From DASRDU01 sp035560235 (GTDB taxonomy: Bacteria > Acidobacteriota > Blastocatellia > RBC074), in assembly GCA_035560235.1 (NCBI GenBank), contig DATMAG010000118.1:1-49901 (forward strand): 49,901 nt of DNA, read 5' to 3'. Position 1 is the stretch's first letter; each line of letters begins with the position of its first letter. Below are positions 34,131 to 44,551 of this stretch, in pieces. The position numbers and the translations under genes are program-made. The notes below the pieces were generated by a model, which was not told the origin of the DNA, searched no databases, and saw only the letters and a list, made by a program, of their open reading frames with translations.

Positions 34131-35837
34131 ATGAACCCGGTTCGAGTGCGGAGCCGCCTGCTGCCCGCGCTGCTCCTGCTCACATCCTTCATCACTATGC
34201 CACGCACACAAGCCCAGGACGATGTACTCAAAACCCGCGCTGAACTGAGCGGTTACGAAGAAACAACGCGCTACGCCGAAGTCATCAGTTTCATCAATGA
34301 GCTTCAGCGCCGCACCGACAAGCTGCGCGTTGAATCATTCGGCAAAACCGAGGAAGGCCGCGAGCTGCCGCTGATGATCTTTGCCGACCCGCCGGTTTCG
34401 CAGCCACGCGAAGCCCGCGAATCAGGCAAACCCGTCATCTTCATTCAGGCCAACATTCACGCGGGCGAAGTCGAAGGCAAGGAGGCGATGCTGATGCTTG
34501 CGCGCCGCATTGCGACGGGCGATCTGAAAACGCTGCTTAGTAATCTCATTATTCTGATCGCGCCGATTTACAACGCTGACGGCAACGAACGAATCAGCAC
34601 GAGCAATCGCACCGCGCAGAACGGCCCCATCGGCGGCGTCGGCACACGCGAAAACGCAAAGGGCATGGATCTCAACCGCGATTACATGAAACTTGAAACA
34701 CCCGAAGCGAACGCGCTCGTGCGCCTCTTCAATCGCTGGGATCCGCACCTGACCGTTGACCTGCACACAACGAACGGTTCCTATCACGGCTATCACCTGA
34801 CCTATGCGCCGACGCTCAATCCCAATGCCGATGCGCGGCTGATCGCGTTTGAGCGCAACCGCATGCTGCCGGCCATCACGCGCGCGGTGAAGGTGAATCA
34901 CAAATTCAGGATGTATTACTACGGCAATTTTGCGACGAAGGAACGCATCAACCGCGAGTTCGACAACTTCGAGCTTCAGCGTTCAGGCCGCGCCGCACAA
35001 CCCGCCGACAAACCCGAAACGAAAATCTGGCGCACCTTCGATCATCGTCCGCGCTTCGGCAACAACTACTGCGGCCTGCGCAATCGTCTGACGATTCTCT
35101 CTGAAGCTTACAGCTATCTTGATTTCAAGGGCCGCATTGACGTGACCGCCGCCTTTGTCGAAGAGATTTTCAAATACTCCGCCGCGCACGCCGCTGAAAT
35201 CGTCGCGCTCATCAAACGCGTTGACGCCGACACAATCAAAAACACAAAGCCCGCACAGGCCGGAGTGAACTTTGAAATTCGCCCGCTGCCAAAGGAGGTT
35301 CCCATCCTGGTCGGCGCGGTCGAAAAGAAAAAGAATCCGCGTTCAGGCAGGGAGATGACGGCGATGATCGAGGACAAATTCACGCCGACGCTGATGCCTG
35401 ATTACGGCCTCTTTGCAGCGACAAAGACCGCCGCAATGCCGCGCGCATACCTGCTGCGCAACGAGCCTGGCCTGCAGACCGTCATCAGCAAACTGATCGC
35501 GCACGGCCTCGCGGTTGAGGAACTGACCGAACCGCTCAGCGCCGAAGTCGAAAGCCTGGTGATTGACAAAGTGAAGCGCGAAGGCCGCAGCTTTCAGGGC
35601 CATCAGGCCGTGTCAATCACAGGCAAAACACGCACTGAAACGATCACCTTTCCCGCCGGAACGATCATCATTCGCACCGCACAGCCGCTGGCAAAGCTCG
35701 CCTTTTATCTGCTCGAAGCTGAAAGCGACGATGGTTTTGTCGCGTGGAATTTTCTGGATGAATATCTGGAGAAGGGAAAAACTTATCCGGTTTACAAGCT
35801 GATGAGCGAAGTGAAAGCGGCAAGTCGGCTGAAGTGA
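34131..35837 (+). CDS. Secreted M14-family metallocarboxypeptidase
   Basis: 568 residues. Signal peptide about 1-28 (ALLLLTSFITMPRTQA). The M14 zinc carboxypeptidase core has HAGEVEGKE (first Zn ligands, H-x-x-E), DLNRDYMK, a His in TVDLHTTNGSYHGYH and the catalytic Glu in ILSEAYSYLD. The start has GGAG upstream. The C-terminal 200 residues (from about 370) have no recognised catalytic motif and could be a beta-sandwich. It degrades peptides in the periplasm or outside the cell. It stands alone, 47 bases after DUF2752. Confidence 0.88.
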   Translation: MNPVRVRSRLLPALLLLTSFITMPRTQAQDDVLKTRAELSGYEETTRYAEVISFINELQRRTDKLRVESFGKTEEGRELPLMIFADPPVSQPREARESGKPVIFIQANIHAGEVEGKEAMLMLARRIATGDLKTLLSNLIILIAPIYNADGNERISTSNRTAQNGPIGGVGTRENAKGMDLNRDYMKLETPEANALVRLFNRWDPHLTVDLHTTNGSYHGYHLTYAPTLNPNADARLIAFERNRMLPAITRAVKVNHKFRMYYYGNFATKERINREFDNFELQRSGRAAQPADKPETKIWRTFDHRPRFGNNYCGLRNRLTILSEAYSYLDFKGRIDVTAAFVEEIFKYSAAHAAEIVALIKRVDADTIKNTKPAQAGVNFEIRPLPKEVPILVGAVEKKKNPRSGREMTAMIEDKFTPTLMPDYGLFAATKTAAMPRAYLLRNEPGLQTVISKLIAHGLAVEELTEPLSAEVESLVIDKVKREGRSFQGHQAVSITGKTRTETITFPAGTIIIRTAQPLAKLAFYLLEAESDDGFVAWNFLDEYLEKGKTYPVYKLMSEVKAASRLK

Positions 35838-35883
35838 AGAATCGCGTGAAAGACTGTTCTTTCAGCCGGTAAATCCGTGTTGA

Positions 35884-35889
35884 TATAAT
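35884..35889 (+). promoter_or_regulatory. Likely promoter -10 of hicBA
   Basis: A perfect TATAAT lies 35 bases before the hicB start. The -35 is weak (TTTCAG-like). HicB may bind here to repress its own operon. Confidence 0.45.
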
Positions 35890-35924
35890 TACCCTGAATT
35901 TATTCTGCTTCGGAGGTGTAAGGT

Positions 35925-36143
35925 ATGACACTGACTGCTGTCTATATTCAGGTGCCCGAAGGATTCATCGGTTTTGTAGAGGAACTTCCCGGGGCCAACA
36001 CACAGGGAGCCACACTCGATGAAACAAGGGCCAGTCTTCAGGAGGCTGTGGCGCTGGTGCTGGAAGCCAACCGCGAACTTGCTCAGGAATCAGTTCCGGG
36101 ACAGAACGTGATTCGGGAATCCATTACCCTTACTGCCGCCTGA
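35925..36143 (+). CDS. hicB: HicB-type antitoxin
   Basis: 72 residues. It starts with LTAVYIQVPEGFIGFVEELP and continues PGANTQGATLDETRASLQEA, the partial RNase H-like HicB fold, then EAVALVLEANRE. A good Shine-Dalgarno (CGGAGGTG) precedes the ATG. It lacks an obvious C-terminal DNA-binding extension, so it is a short HicB form. Gene order is antitoxin first, with the toxin overlapping its stop. Confidence 0.85.
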   Translation: MTLTAVYIQVPEGFIGFVEELPGANTQGATLDETRASLQEAVALVLEANRELAQESVPGQNVIRESITLTAA

Positions 36144-36325
36144 AGCGAACTGATCTGATTCGCCATCTGGAAATGCACGGCTGCGAATTATTGCGTGAAG
36201 GTGGTAATCATTCGATCTACGTTAATCGCTCTGCTCAAAGAATATCGGCTGTTCCTCGTCGCCGGGAAATCAACGATATTCTGGTTCGCAAAATCTGTCG
36301 CGATTTGCACATTCCCTGCCCATAG
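36140..36325 (+). CDS. hicA: HicA-type mRNA interferase toxin starting at CTG
   Basis: 61 residues if initiated at the CTG at 36140, which overlaps the hicB stop as CTGA in exactly the place where ATGA is normal. The protein reads KRTDLIRHLEMHGCELLREG, then GNHSIYVNRSAQRISAVPRR and REINDILVRKICRDLHIPCP. It has the HicA double-stranded-RNA-binding fold and keeps the catalytic His in GGNHS. No ATG, GTG or TTG lies upstream in frame, and the next ATG (codon 12) would cut into the first helix. It is AT-richer than its neighbours (TTA, ATA, AGA codons), which suggests transfer. It may be weakly expressed or silenced. Confidence 0.8.
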   Translation: MKRTDLIRHLEMHGCELLREGGNHSIYVNRSAQRISAVPRRREINDILVRKICRDLHIPCP

Positions 36326-36327
36326 GT

Positions 36328-37800
36328 TTATCCGATCAGGCCGCGCGAAGCGAGCCATTGCAGCAGACCGCAGCCGAAGATGATCACAACCGGATTGAGC
36401 TTTGCGCGCAGCATCAGCAGACAGGCCAGCGTCGCCACGCCATACCCCACCGGGTTTTCAGCCGACAGACCTGAGCGCGCCAGGCTGACTCCGGCGGCAG
36501 CGAGCATGCCCACCACAGCGGGCGCGACACCTGAAAGAAACGACTGCACCTGAACATTGGTGCGAAAGCGGTCAAGCGAGGCCCCGGCCACTACGGTCAT
36601 CAGGAACGAAGGCAGAAATGCGGCAATCGTTGCTGCCGTGGCTCCGACCAGGCCCGCCACCTTGTAGCCGATGAAGGTTGAGGTAATCATCACCGGGCCG
36701 GGCGTGATCTGTCCGAACGCCATACCGTCAGCAAAGGTCTGATGTGACATCCACCGCTGCACATCCACGACATCGTTTTCAATCTGCGGAATCATCACAA
36801 ACCCGCCGCCGAAAGTGACTGACCCGACGCGCAGAAAGATGGTGACGAGTTGCCAGACGCTGATCATCTTTGCAAAGACTGGCAGCGCAAAGAGCAGCAC
36901 GAGCGGAAGAGCGACGGTCAGCATTCTGGTTGAAGACTGCGATTTGCCGACTGCCGGAGTTTTTTTCTGGCGCGACTCGTCTTCAGCGTGCGCCGGTTTG
37001 ACGGCCTCGCCGGACTGCGCCTGTTCTTCGCCATCCTTAATTGCCGGGAGCGATGACTCAATGTCATAGAGCGCGCCCAGATCGTCAGCAGCCATCACAC
37101 TGGCGGCGTGCTGTCGGGCCTGCTGTTTGGCGACGGCGGCACGGGCGACGGACTGCCGCTGCTTGCGCACGCGCTGGCGCACCATCGCGCGGGCGCGGGC
37201 CTTCCACGAGTGGATGAAGATGCCGATGATTCCGGCCAGCAGGACGACTTCGGCGACGCTGGTACTCGTGAAGATCAGCATGAAACCGACCGCAACGCCC
37301 AGTTCGAGGTGCCACTGTTTTTTCATCGCCGTTTGTCCAAGTTTGATCGTCGTGGCCGCGATGATCCCAACGACGGCGGCGCTGAAGCCCTGAAAGACCC
37401 GCTGCGCATCAGGGAAGTGTTGCAGATGATCGTGCGCAATCGTGAGCGCCAGCATCATCAGAAATGACGGCAGGATGAAACAACTGACGGCTGCCGTTGC
37501 GCCACGCAGCCCGCCCAGTTTCATGCCGATGTAGGTGACCGCGTTGGCGGCATTCGCTCCGGGCAGGCTCTGAGCCAGCGAAACGGCGTCGAGAAATTCA
37601 TCGTCCGAGAGCCAGCGGTTTTTCTGCACCACCAGCCGCCGGATTTGTGAGATGACCGCCATCCCTCCGCCAAAACCGATGGTGCCGAGTTTGAGAAAGG
37701 GCAGGCAGATGGCGCGCCAGTCCATTCTCGTTTCCGGCAGTGTGAAAAAATCCGCTGCTACTTCGCGCACCTGATCGCGGATTTCGTTGAAGCTTTTCAT
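36328..37800 (-). CDS. chrA: Long-chain chromate transporter (two CHR domains)
   Basis: 490 residues from the ATG at 37800 (AAGAGGGG upstream). A frame to 37896 has no site. The two homologous CHR halves are visible: FLKLGTIGFGGGMAVISQIR, then SLAQSLPGANAANAVTYIGM, and later FLRVGSVTFGGGFVMIPQIE, then FGQITPGPVMITSTFIGYK. Family members export chromate by ion exchange. The hydrophilic linker between the halves (about residues 205-300; Lys/Arg/Gln/Ala then acidic) is unusually long. It converges on hicA with a 2-base gap. Confidence 0.87.
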   Translation of the reverse strand: MKSFNEIRDQVREVAADFFTLPETRMDWRAICLPFLKLGTIGFGGGMAVISQIRRLVVQKNRWLSDDEFLDAVSLAQSLPGANAANAVTYIGMKLGGLRGATAAVSCFILPSFLMMLALTIAHDHLQHFPDAQRVFQGFSAAVVGIIAATTIKLGQTAMKKQWHLELGVAVGFMLIFTSTSVAEVVLLAGIIGIFIHSWKARARAMVRQRVRKQRQSVARAAVAKQQARQHAASVMAADDLGALYDIESSLPAIKDGEEQAQSGEAVKPAHAEDESRQKKTPAVGKSQSSTRMLTVALPLVLLFALPVFAKMISVWQLVTIFLRVGSVTFGGGFVMIPQIENDVVDVQRWMSHQTFADGMAFGQITPGPVMITSTFIGYKVAGLVGATAATIAAFLPSFLMTVVAGASLDRFRTNVQVQSFLSGVAPAVVGMLAAAGVSLARSGLSAENPVGYGVATLACLLMLRAKLNPVVIIFGCGLLQWLASRGLIG

Positions 37801-37942
37801 TGATAATCCCCTCTTGTTTATCAGTAAACCAGAAAAAACAGGATGAGTAAAACAATCGTGCTGATGGCGCAGTCTTTGCCCTGCGCTCAGAAGCATTGAT
37901 AATCTGACCGCGATTTTATCTGCTTCTTCAGACGAACTGCTT

Positions 37943-38776
37943 ATGATGCTGAATTATCAGGCAAGCGAGAAAATCCCGATGTGGCGGCCCGTCGCGCAGC
38001 TTTTCAGCCTGCATCGCGGGCTGATTCGTTCGATGGTGCGGCGTGAACTGACGAGCCGTTACAAGGGATCGGTGATGGGCGTGGCGTGGGCGGTGATCAC
38101 TCCGGCGGTGATGATCGTCATCTTTACGATCATCTTTTCGGGCATCTTCAATGCGCGATTCGGCAATGAAGGCGGGCATCTGAGCTTTGCGGTTTACCTG
38201 TTCTGCGGGCTGCTGCCGTGGATTGCCTTCAGCGAAGGCGTGCAGCGGGCGACGAGTTCGATTCACGAAAACGTCAATCTGGTCAAGCGCGTGGTCTTTC
38301 CGGTTGAAGCGCTGCCGGTCAATCTGGCGCTGGCGGCAATGGTGCAGCAGTTACTGGGCACCATCGTGCTGCTCGTGGCTGAACTGATTTTCGAGCGGGC
38401 CTTTCATCCGACGGCGCTGCTGCTGCCGGTGCTGCTGCTGCCGCAACTGCTCGCGACAGTGGGCCTGGGCTGGCTGATGGCCAGCCTGGGTGTTTTCATC
38501 CGCGATATGCCGCAGTTCAATCAGCTCCTGCTGATGGCGTGGATGTACCTGACGCCGATCTTCTATCCTGAAAACATCATTCCGAATCAGTACCGCTGGC
38601 TGGTGAACCTGAACCCGATGGCTCCGCTCATTCGCAGCTACCGGCGCATTCTGCTCGAAGGGCGAATGCCGGACTGGGCGGGACTCGGTTACACGACGGC
38701 TTTCGCCCTGGTCTGTTTTGTGTTCGGGTACTGGTGGTTCGTGCGCACGAAGAAGGCGTTTGCGGATGTGCTGTGA
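37943..38776 (+). CDS. ABC-2 type permease of polysaccharide exporters (Wzm/TagG-like)
   Basis: 277 residues, six membrane segments. LIRSMVRRELTSRYKGSVMG near the N-terminus and the following GVAWAVITPAVMIVIFTIIF mark the O-antigen/teichoic-acid exporter group. WMYLTPIFYPENIIP and NLNPMAPLIRSYRRILLEGR complete the signature. Such permeases need an ATP-binding partner (Wzt/TagH), but none is encoded next to it here. It is bounded by chrA (divergent) and hspR (convergent), so it is a single-gene unit. Confidence 0.88.
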   Translation: MMLNYQASEKIPMWRPVAQLFSLHRGLIRSMVRRELTSRYKGSVMGVAWAVITPAVMIVIFTIIFSGIFNARFGNEGGHLSFAVYLFCGLLPWIAFSEGVQRATSSIHENVNLVKRVVFPVEALPVNLALAAMVQQLLGTIVLLVAELIFERAFHPTALLLPVLLLPQLLATVGLGWLMASLGVFIRDMPQFNQLLLMAWMYLTPIFYPENIIPNQYRWLVNLNPMAPLIRSYRRILLEGRMPDWAGLGYTTAFALVCFVFGYWWFVRTKKAFADVL

Positions 38777-38828
38777 GGGAGCAGAGATAACTGATCTGAG
38801 ACTTTGAAGAGACAGGCTTTCGTTGCGT

Positions 38829-38909
38829 GACGGTGTTCGGAGTTCCAGCTTCAGCTGGCTTGGCCTTCGATTCAACAGACCAGCTGGAGCTGGAACTCCG
38901 AACACCGTC
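38829..38909. repeat. Palindromic repeat, family A copy 2
   Basis: The 30-bp arms 38829-38858 and 38880-38909 are reverse complements with one mismatch, with a 21-base spacer (core GACGGTGTTCGGAGTTCCAG). It is closely related to the copy at 1486-1569. It sits between convergent genes, where it could serve as a terminator. Confidence 0.85.
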
Positions 38910-38932
38910 TTTACAGTTTCGGCAGCTTCGCT

Positions 38933-39331
38933 TCAGGAGGTTCGTTTGCTGTTCGGACGGAAGAGGATAGTTGCGGTGCGGCGGGTTGGCACGAGCGCTT
39001 CTCTGGCGTTCGGATCGTTTTGCACAAACCCTTGCGCGGCATAGTTGTGCAGATCCTCGACGAAGCGTTTGAACTCGCGCTGCATCTCAGCCATCTTGTC
39101 GCGCATATTCATAATCACTTCGACGCCCGCGAGATTCACGCCCATATCGCGCGTCAGGTGCAGGATGATCTCCAGCCTTTCAAGATCCTCGTCCGTGTAG
39201 AGCCGGATGTTGCCGTCCGAGCGTGACGGCTTGAGCAGCCCTTCGCGTTCGTACAGGCGCAGCGTCTGCTGATGCACGCCGTAATGATCGGCCACTGCGC
39301 TGATGGTGTAACCTTTGGCTCTCCGTTTCAT
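38933..39331 (-). CDS. hspR: HspR family heat-shock repressor (MerR-type)
   Basis: 132 residues. The MerR winged helix covers about 8-75 (YTISAVADHYGVHQQTLRLY, then EREGLLKPSRSDGNIRLYTD). The following coiled region (LEIILHLTRDMGVNLAGVEV, MNMRDKM) is typical of HspR. The tail carries basic residues. It represses chaperone genes by binding HAIR (CTTGAGT-N7-ACTCAAG), and a HAIR-like site lies in the dnaK promoter here. It is the last gene of the hsp20-dnaJ-hspR run, 8 bases after dnaJ. Confidence 0.9.
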   Translation of the reverse strand: MKRRAKGYTISAVADHYGVHQQTLRLYEREGLLKPSRSDGNIRLYTDEDLERLEIILHLTRDMGVNLAGVEVIMNMRDKMAEMQREFKRFVEDLHNYAAQGFVQNDPNAREALVPTRRTATILFRPNSKRTS

Positions 39332-39339
39332 ACGCTCAG

Positions 39340-40461
39340 TTATTCAAGCCCCATCGCCACTCGCGGGTTTTCGGGATTGCGTCTGGCGAACTGGCGCAGC
39401 AGTTCCTTTGAATCCTCGTCAATGATCTTCGGCAGAACAATCTTCACTTCCACATACTGATCGCCGCGCACATTGCCGCGCAGGCTCGGCGCGCCCTTTT
39501 CGCGCAAACGGAACTTCTGACCCGACTGCGTGCCGGGCGGAATCTTCAACTGCGCCTTGCCGCTGACGGTCGGCACTTCGATCCGCGCGCCGAGCGCCGC
39601 TTCGGTCAGCGTAATCGGAATCGTGCATTCGATGTTGTCGCCCTTGCGCGTGAAGATCGGATGCGGCGAGACATTCGTGATGATGAACAGATCGCCCGGC
39701 GGCCCGCCGCGCGTGCCCGCTTCGCCCTTGCCCGCAACGCGCACCCGCGAGCCTGTATCCACGCCTGCCGGAATGCGCACCTTGACCATTTCGGTCTTTG
39801 GAATCGTGCCCTTGCCGCGACAGTCAGGGCAGGGCTGACGGCGCTTGCCGGTGCCGTTGCAGTCGTGGCAGGTCTGATCGAATCTGAGAAAACCGCCGCC
39901 TGCCGAGATTTTGCCGGTGCCGTTGCAGGTGCCGCAGATGACCAGCCCGGTCGTGCCTTCGCCGGTGCCGCCACAGCGCATGCAGGGTTCGCTGCGCCGC
40001 ACGTTGATGTTTGTCGTCAGGCCGTTGATCGCTTCCTCGAAACTGAGCGCGAGCGGAACTTCCAGATCAACTCCGCGCTGCGGCTGCGGGCGGCTTTGCG
40101 TGGCTGTGCGCGTGCCGCCGAACAGATCGCTGAAAATATCCTTGAAACTCGAACCGGCGCCGCCTGCCGCCTGGCTCCAGTCGAAGCCGCCGAAATCAAA
40201 CCCGCCGCCAGCGCCCGCCGCTCCGGCATCGCGGATGTTGTCGCTGTAGGTTCCATACCTGTCGTAAATTTTGCGCTTTTCGGCGTCCGAGAGAACTTCG
40301 TAGGCTTCGGTGATCTGCTTGAATTTCTCTTCAGCCGCCTTGTCGCCCGGATTTACGTCGGGATGATATTTGCGCGCCAGACGGCGGTACGCCTTGCGGA
40401 TTTCGTCCGCCGACGCACTGCGCTTGACGCCGAGCCGGTTGTAAAAATCTTCGCGGGCCAT
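39340..40461 (-). CDS. dnaJ: Chaperone DnaJ
   Basis: 373 residues, normal length. The J domain (about 1-70) has the HPD motif in RKYHPDVNPG. A Gly/Phe-rich region (about 80-110; GGGFDFGGFDWSQ) follows. Four zinc motifs are all present: CMRCGGTG, CGTCNGTG, CHDCNGTG and CPDCRGKG. The C-terminal substrate-binding domains follow. It stimulates the DnaK ATPase and delivers clients. It lies between hsp20 and hspR on the same strand. No grpE is in the window. Confidence 0.95.
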   Translation of the reverse strand: MAREDFYNRLGVKRSASADEIRKAYRRLARKYHPDVNPGDKAAEEKFKQITEAYEVLSDAEKRKIYDRYGTYSDNIRDAGAAGAGGGFDFGGFDWSQAAGGAGSSFKDIFSDLFGGTRTATQSRPQPQRGVDLEVPLALSFEEAINGLTTNINVRRSEPCMRCGGTGEGTTGLVICGTCNGTGKISAGGGFLRFDQTCHDCNGTGKRRQPCPDCRGKGTIPKTEMVKVRIPAGVDTGSRVRVAGKGEAGTRGGPPGDLFIITNVSPHPIFTRKGDNIECTIPITLTEAALGARIEVPTVSGKAQLKIPPGTQSGQKFRLREKGAPSLRGNVRGDQYVEVKIVLPKIIDEDSKELLRQFARRNPENPRVAMGLE

Positions 40462-40540
40462 TTTCTCACTGCCGGATTCAGATGGCGACTGGCGAAGCGG
40501 TGAATGTCAGCCGTTCGCCGGTCACAATCTGTCAGGGCAT

Positions 40541-40975
40541 TCACTCATCCTCAGTTTCGATTCTGATTTTTCTGCTCTGCGCTTTGCGCTTGGGCAGCGT
40601 CACGGTCAGCACGCCGCGCGCAATTTCAGCCGAGATGCCTTCGGTATCAATCTGTTCTGACAAACTGAAAGTGCGCTCGAACTTGCCATAGGAACTTTCG
40701 AGCCGGTGAAAGAGTTCACCCTGCACATCACGTTCCCAGCGACGTTCCCCGCGCAGAATCAGATTGCGGTCAACGATGCGGATGTCAATCTCCTTTTCGT
40801 TGACGCCGGGAATTTCAGCCGTCAGCACAAACTGCGTCGGCGTTTCGTAGATATCAACCGCCGGTGACCACGCCGACCCCATCTGCTCTTCGTTCCGCAG
40901 CGGGCCTTCGAAGAGCTGATTGAGCTGACGTTCAATCGCGGCCAGATCGCTCAGCAGACGATGTGGTTTGGACAT
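40541..40975 (-). CDS. Small heat shock protein (Hsp20/alpha-crystallin)
   Basis: 144 residues. The alpha-crystallin domain (about 42-138) contains PAVDIYETPTQFVLTAEIPG, DRNLILRGERRWERDV, FHRLESSYGKFERTFSLSEQ and GVLTVTLPKRKAQ, with the final IRIE motif (IxI-like). It prevents client aggregation and feeds DnaK. It opens the hsp20-dnaJ-hspR run, 79 bases before dnaJ. No HAIR was seen directly upstream. Confidence 0.92.
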   Translation of the reverse strand: MSKPHRLLSDLAAIERQLNQLFEGPLRNEEQMGSAWSPAVDIYETPTQFVLTAEIPGVNEKEIDIRIVDRNLILRGERRWERDVQGELFHRLESSYGKFERTFSLSEQIDTEGISAEIARGVLTVTLPKRKAQSRKIRIETEDE

Positions 40976-40996
40976 AACAGAAGTGGTTAGTGGATA

Positions 40997-41085
40997 GTGG
41001 TCAGTGGTTAGTGTTTAGTTAACAGCCGCAGAATGGGACGGCCATTCAGTCTGTTTACTTTCACTCTTCACTAACCACTGACCAC
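40997..41085. repeat. Inverted repeat of GTGGTTA-type units between dnaK and hsp20
   Basis: GTGGTCAGTGGTTAGTG (40997-41013) and its exact complement CACTAACCACTGACCAC (41069-41085) form a 17-bp stem with a 55-base loop. The left arm sits in a run of near-tandem AGTGGTTAGTGGATAGTGG units. It could terminate or process the dnaK message before hsp20. Confidence 0.75.
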
Positions 41086-41089
41086 GGCC

Positions 41090-43018
<1,929 letters not shown>

Positions 43019-43144
43019 TTTTAACTCTTGCCTCCGCTCAATTCCTGCCAGCGTATGAAGCTGATCAACGCTACGCCGGACTTGATGTCATCGCACCTTC
43101 AACGCTGAATGCAGAAGAAGTGCAGAATTACCAGTTGCGGGCCG

Positions 43145-43175
43145 AGTATAGAGACTTGAGTGTGTTATTGTCAAG
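43145..43175 (-). promoter_or_regulatory. dnaK promoter overlapping a HAIR-like HspR operator
   Basis: On the minus strand a perfect TTGACA (43169-43174), 18 bases, then TATACT (43145-43150). On the plus strand CTTGAGT-N7-TGTCAAG (43155-43175) matches HAIR (CTTGAGT-N7-ACTCAAG) with two mismatches. The operator covers the -35 and spacer, so bound HspR would block RNA polymerase. The leader is about 120 bases. Confidence 0.85.
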
Positions 43176-43198
43176 ATTTTTGATTGCCGGGCGGTAAA

Positions 43199-44518
43199 TC
43201 ATTCGGCTGACGGAGGCTTGTTCTTCTCGCGCTGGCGGGAGCGCAGTTCGCCGGTTGTCAGGATGATCCGGCGTTCGCGCTCGGGCGGTGAGTCTTCGAG
43301 AATGATTGGCGAGGGCTGAACCGGCAGTTTCAGTTCACCCGTGCCGGTCAGCTCGACTAGGCTGCCCTGGGCGGTCAGCAGTTCCAGACCGGCGCGGCGG
43401 TAAAAGTATGAGTTCTGGTAAAGCTCTTCGAGAAAACCGAGCAGGACTTTGGCAATCGCAATGACCGGAACCGCCAGAATAATCCCCAGCAGCCCGAACA
43501 GATTGCCCGCAATCACGAGTCCGGCCAGCACCCAGAGCGGATGCAGATTGAGTTTCTCGCCCATCAGCTTCGGGGTCAGATAGTAGCCCTCGATGCTCTG
43601 AACCATGACAAAAACGATGACTACCCCGATCAGGCGCCACAGCCCGGCTCCGTCGAGAGCCGTAAACGAAAGCGAGAGCAGCAGGCCCGTAAGCGTCCCC
43701 AGATAAGGCACGAAATTGAGCAGCCCTGAGAGCAGGCCGAGCGTGAAGGCCAGCGGCACGCGCAGAATGGCAAAGCCCAGCGCGTACAGAAATCCCATCA
43801 TCGTCGCAATCAGCAGCTGGCTGCGCACATAGGACGAGACCACGAAGTTGATCTGATCCATCAGCGCGGTTGCGGTCGCCCGGTGTCTGGGCGGAATCAG
43901 CCGCGAAAGGCGCGCGCGCGCAGCCTTGTAATCAACCAGCAGGTAATAAACGAAGAAGGGAACAAGCAGCAGATCGAGAATGGTTGAGGTCGCACTGACC
44001 AGCCCGAGCAGCCCGCTGCGCATCCATCCGGCCACGGCGTCCATGATCTGTTTCTGTTTGTCGGGATCGCGGAATGAATCGGTCAGCGAGTGCAGAAATT
44101 CATAAACCGGCGGGCTGGCAGTTCTGAGCCGCTGCATCAGCGGTTCGACCCGCTCGCGTCCGGCCTGAAGCGCGAGCGGCAGCTTTTCATAGGATCTGGT
44201 CAGCTGATCCCAGATGCCGGGCAGCAGGAAAAGCAGAACCAGAATCGTCACGAGCGAGGCTGCCGTCAGCGTCAGCAGCACCGAGGCTGACCGCGACCAC
44301 CCGCGCCGCTCAAACCATTCGACGACCGGTTCAAGCATATAAGCCAGCGCGAGCGAAGAGAGCAGCGGAAGCAGGATCACCTGACTGCTGATGAAGAGCG
44401 CCACCACCACTGTGAGAGCCAGCAGCAGCGCCGGAATCCAGCGCATCCACTCCAGCGGATTGCGCCGTTGCAGCAGCACCTCTTCGCCGTCAGCCTGATT
44501 CTTCGTCTGATCCTTCAC
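43199..44518 (-). CDS. AI-2E family transporter (PerM-like)
   Basis: 439 residues with about eight membrane segments (LLALTVVVALFISSQVILLP, SASVLLTLTAASLVTILVLL and others). The family core is visible: LGLVSATSTILDLLLVPFFV, PYLGTLTGLLLSLSFTA and LNLHPLWVLAGLVIAGNLFG. TqsA and YdgG relatives export autoinducer-2, but most family members have no proven substrate. The C-terminal tail of about 60 residues is hydrophilic. It is 33 bases upstream of, and on the same strand as, the pgsA-like gene's end, so cotranscription is likely. Confidence 0.85.
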   Translation of the reverse strand: MKDQTKNQADGEEVLLQRRNPLEWMRWIPALLLALTVVVALFISSQVILLPLLSSLALAYMLEPVVEWFERRGWSRSASVLLTLTAASLVTILVLLFLLPGIWDQLTRSYEKLPLALQAGRERVEPLMQRLRTASPPVYEFLHSLTDSFRDPDKQKQIMDAVAGWMRSGLLGLVSATSTILDLLLVPFFVYYLLVDYKAARARLSRLIPPRHRATATALMDQINFVVSSYVRSQLLIATMMGFLYALGFAILRVPLAFTLGLLSGLLNFVPYLGTLTGLLLSLSFTALDGAGLWRLIGVVIVFVMVQSIEGYYLTPKLMGEKLNLHPLWVLAGLVIAGNLFGLLGIILAVPVIAIAKVLLGFLEELYQNSYFYRRAGLELLTAQGSLVELTGTGELKLPVQPSPIILEDSPPERERRIILTTGELRSRQREKNKPPSAE

Positions 44519-44551
44519 ACTGCCTCCGGCAGCAGGAAAGCTGCGATCTGA

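Noticed and set aside
40981..41020. CRISPR-like array in the AGTGGTTAGTGG repeats
   Set aside because: Units are short, imperfect and without unique spacers, and no cas genes are present.
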